Assembly (NCBI RefSeq): GCF_021654285.1
Contig: NZ_JAKFZS010000039.1
Coordinates: 1 to 43,956 of the forward strand
Direction of reading: 5' to 3'
Length of the DNA stretch: 43,956 nucleotides
Source: Pseudoalteromonas luteoviolacea
GTDB lineage: Bacteria; Pseudomonadota; Gammaproteobacteria; Enterobacterales; Alteromonadaceae
Shown piece by piece: positions 42,299 to 43,956 of the stretch. The notes beneath the pieces were generated by a model that made no database searches, was not told the origin of the DNA, and was given only the letters and a program-made list of their open reading frames with translations. The stretch's first letter is position 1. Each line of letters starts with the position of its first letter. A program made the position numbers and the translations under genes.

Positions 42299-43870
42299 CT
42301 ATCGACTAAGATAGCCGATACGGTTTAGCTCATCCGCTTTATGGCGCAACGGATCTTGTATTTTACAAATTCCATTTGCGCTAGCTATAAATGCGAGCAG
42401 TGCTTCATGCTCCATATGTTCAGTTACACTCAGGCAATCGTATGCAAGTAATTTAGATTTTAACCGCTGTGGACCAAGTAAATCATCTCCTGTAGATGCC
42501 GCTATTTTTTCTTGCTCATGTATCGCGTATGACGTTGCTACTGGCGTTGTCCATGACGAGGAGTAGTGATTCCAATCTACGACATAGCTCATTCCTATTG
42601 TATTTGGTGACATTTTTGGCGTGCTATTGGTCACTTGTTCGCCTCCCCCAACCAATGGGGTGTACCCAAGGTTAATGAACAAATCAATACTACGACTACC
42701 ATTAAAATACGCTTGATGATCAACAAAAACTTTTTCCCAACCAGATTGACCGTAAGGTGCTAAATCTGTGTCTTTGTCTTTTGTAGAGTAATATGAAACT
42801 CGAATACGATTGGGGTAATCAATTAAATCTAAAGCGTCACCGCTTTGCTCAGCAAACTCATTCCCAGCATGAAAGGCTAATGTATTAGATGCATCAAATA
42901 GCGCATCATACACAGGCTTAATCGCCATATAGAATTGACTTCGCTGCTCTGCATTTAGTGCGTCTTGGCAACCATGTTGATGCAGAGCTTGCTCCACTGA
43001 TTCTAAAGTAAACCCACCCGAATAGTTAATAAACTCGACCCCATACTGTTCAATAATCTCAGCGGTTAGTGAACGAGCAGCACTCTTCATATTGGCAGAA
43101 AAAGTAGCAAGGTCGTTATTACAAAGCGCGTCTTTATAATTTAAAAAAGGCGTGAACGTGGACGTGTCTATAACCACAAATTCTGCTTGAGGATTGTGCT
43201 GTGCCAAGTAACCAAATACCTGCACACCGTGAGAGTATATAGCTTGATTTGTTTCTCTGTCATATCTATCTTGCGGTACAACAGCTCGGTACTTGTTTGA
43301 TAATTCAGTTAACCAAGCCGCAGGCACAAAGGTAGGCTGTGGCTGTGTAAATCGCTCATCTGTAATACTAAAACGGTTAACCTCTCCTAACAACTTAACG
43401 CCAAGCTTTGAAGTGTGAATATATGGATCGTCTATTACAAAGGAGTTTGACTGTGGGTTATATTTATAGGTGGATTTAACTCTTGAGCGGTATCTCAACA
43501 CAGAGTGGAAATCCATCCCATAATCTAAGACAAGAATAGTTTGAGTCTGTTTAGTACGTGATTGTTCAAATTGACCATCGCTAAAACTAACACGCTGCAC
43601 ATCACACATTTCGTGCGCTTGAGCTTGCTCAGTACAATCAATTTGTTGCTCTTCAATCCAACGAACTGAATCGAGCACATATTGCTTGCTTTGCGTTTCA
43701 ATTAATTCCAACAACTCCAACGGCTCTAAATCACTTGGCGGAGTTGGGGCGGGTCTTGTCGGCGTGGGTTCTGTCGATCTCGGATCAGGTGTTGTATCAC
43801 TGCCACCACCGCACCCAGAAACAATGATGGATACCGCTCCAACAAAGAATAAACTTCTTATATTAAACAC
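42299..43870 (-). CDS. lipoprotein with a diverged subtilisin-like (S8) fold
   Basis: Start set at GTG 43870, with AAGGAG six bases upstream; it gives a perfect lipoprotein signal (MFNIRSLFFVGAVSIIVSGC), followed by a Pro/Thr-rich linker. The longer frame begins seven codons earlier without a ribosome site. In the 523-residue protein I find the four S8 landmarks in order: LVLDYGMD (Asp), SHGVQVFGYLAQ (His, as HGT.VAG), NTLAFHAGNE (oxyanion Asn, as AAGN) and SSSWTTPVATSYA (Ser, as GTSMAAP). All are diverged, and the catalytic state is uncertain. I expect a lipid-anchored periplasmic or surface protein. No partner gene identified; the upstream 86 bases should hold its promoter. Confidence 0.65.
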   Translation of the reverse strand: MFNIRSLFFVGAVSIIVSGCGGGSDTTPDPRSTEPTPTRPAPTPPSDLEPLELLELIETQSKQYVLDSVRWIEEQQIDCTEQAQAHEMCDVQRVSFSDGQFEQSRTKQTQTILVLDYGMDFHSVLRYRSRVKSTYKYNPQSNSFVIDDPYIHTSKLGVKLLGEVNRFSITDERFTQPQPTFVPAAWLTELSNKYRAVVPQDRYDRETNQAIYSHGVQVFGYLAQHNPQAEFVVIDTSTFTPFLNYKDALCNNDLATFSANMKSAARSLTAEIIEQYGVEFINYSGGFTLESVEQALHQHGCQDALNAEQRSQFYMAIKPVYDALFDASNTLAFHAGNEFAEQSGDALDLIDYPNRIRVSYYSTKDKDTDLAPYGQSGWEKVFVDHQAYFNGSRSIDLFINLGYTPLVGGGEQVTNSTPKMSPNTIGMSYVVDWNHYSSSWTTPVATSYAIHEQEKIAASTGDDLLGPQRLKSKLLAYDCLSVTEHMEHEALLAFIASANGICKIQDPLRHKADELNRIGYLSR

Positions 43871-43956
43871 TGTGCTCTCCTTATATGTCATATTTCTATG
43901 TTGCTTGATGTTATAAATACAACACGTTGAAATGTCGTAAATGACTATATCACCAC

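Overview
The window looks like a chromosomal segment of a marine gammaproteobacterium. Pseudoalteromonas or a close Alteromonadales relative is my best guess, from overall protein style: an H-NOX/kinase pair, a QmcA/NfeD pair, a NudB-like Nudix protein, a TonB receptor with its own two-component system, CE2-type esterase, M6 protease, and short double-glycine-leader peptides. This is inference, because no rRNA, tRNA or other marker gene is present.

Layout. (1) 1-5123, minus strand: a tight five-gene defence-like operon. It runs methyltransferase, then a PLD-nuclease/SF2-helicase/S24-like fusion, then a three-gene module that matches ABC-three-component (ABC-3C) systems; the ATPase is cut by the window edge. 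(2) 5577-6256: a tandem array of about five and a half 131-bp units, each bounded by inverted repeats and carrying two hairpins (REP/BIME-like), followed by a 13-nt poly-C tract. (3) 6408-7910: a Sec-exported RTX-repeat protein. (4) 8329-9830: histidine kinase plus H-NOX nitric-oxide sensor. (5) 9999-11826: a membrane protein, a MerR regulator and two tiny paralogous genes missed by simple ORF calling. They encode 58-59 residue peptides with a GG leader and a 28-residue core bearing GCRW...TC.NP. (6) 12100-16262: RND efflux pump and adaptor, without an outer membrane gene. (7) 16530-21160: a five-gene translationally coupled biosynthetic operon (thioester-reductase-like SDR, class III aminotransferase, SRPBCC protein, acyl-CoA dehydrogenase, formyltransferase) behind a good Fur box; the chemistry suggests a modified, possibly N-formylated, unsaturated amine. 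(8) 21465-24472: secreted M6 metalloprotease and a TPR protein. (9) about 24924-25070: a probable small RNA. (10) 25149-27848: NudB, a methyltransferase, QmcA and NfeD.

(11) 27876-30739 is the most unusual block. Two HTH regulators, a membrane protein and four paralogous 46-55 residue peptide genes lie between 79-bp imperfect direct repeats. Each repeat holds the terminator and 3' end of an SDR gene. Three of the peptide genes sit in a 361-367 bp tandem triplication whose junctions fuse the middle of the membrane-protein gene to the 3' part of the HTH gene. The peptides share a GKGSxPRQQSV-like motif of unknown function. I consider this and the GCRW peptides the best candidates for an undescribed system.

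(12) 30690-34355: SDR, AraC/GyrI-like regulator, SRPBCC protein and SGNH/CE2 esterase. (13) 34597-38772: OmpR-type response regulator, histidine kinase and TonB-dependent receptor, with two Fur-like sites. (14) 38843-43870: RecQ-family helicase, GNAT acetyltransferase, a lipoprotein, and a lipoprotein that appears to be a diverged subtilisin-fold protein. No CRISPR array, tRNA or complete insertion sequence was seen.
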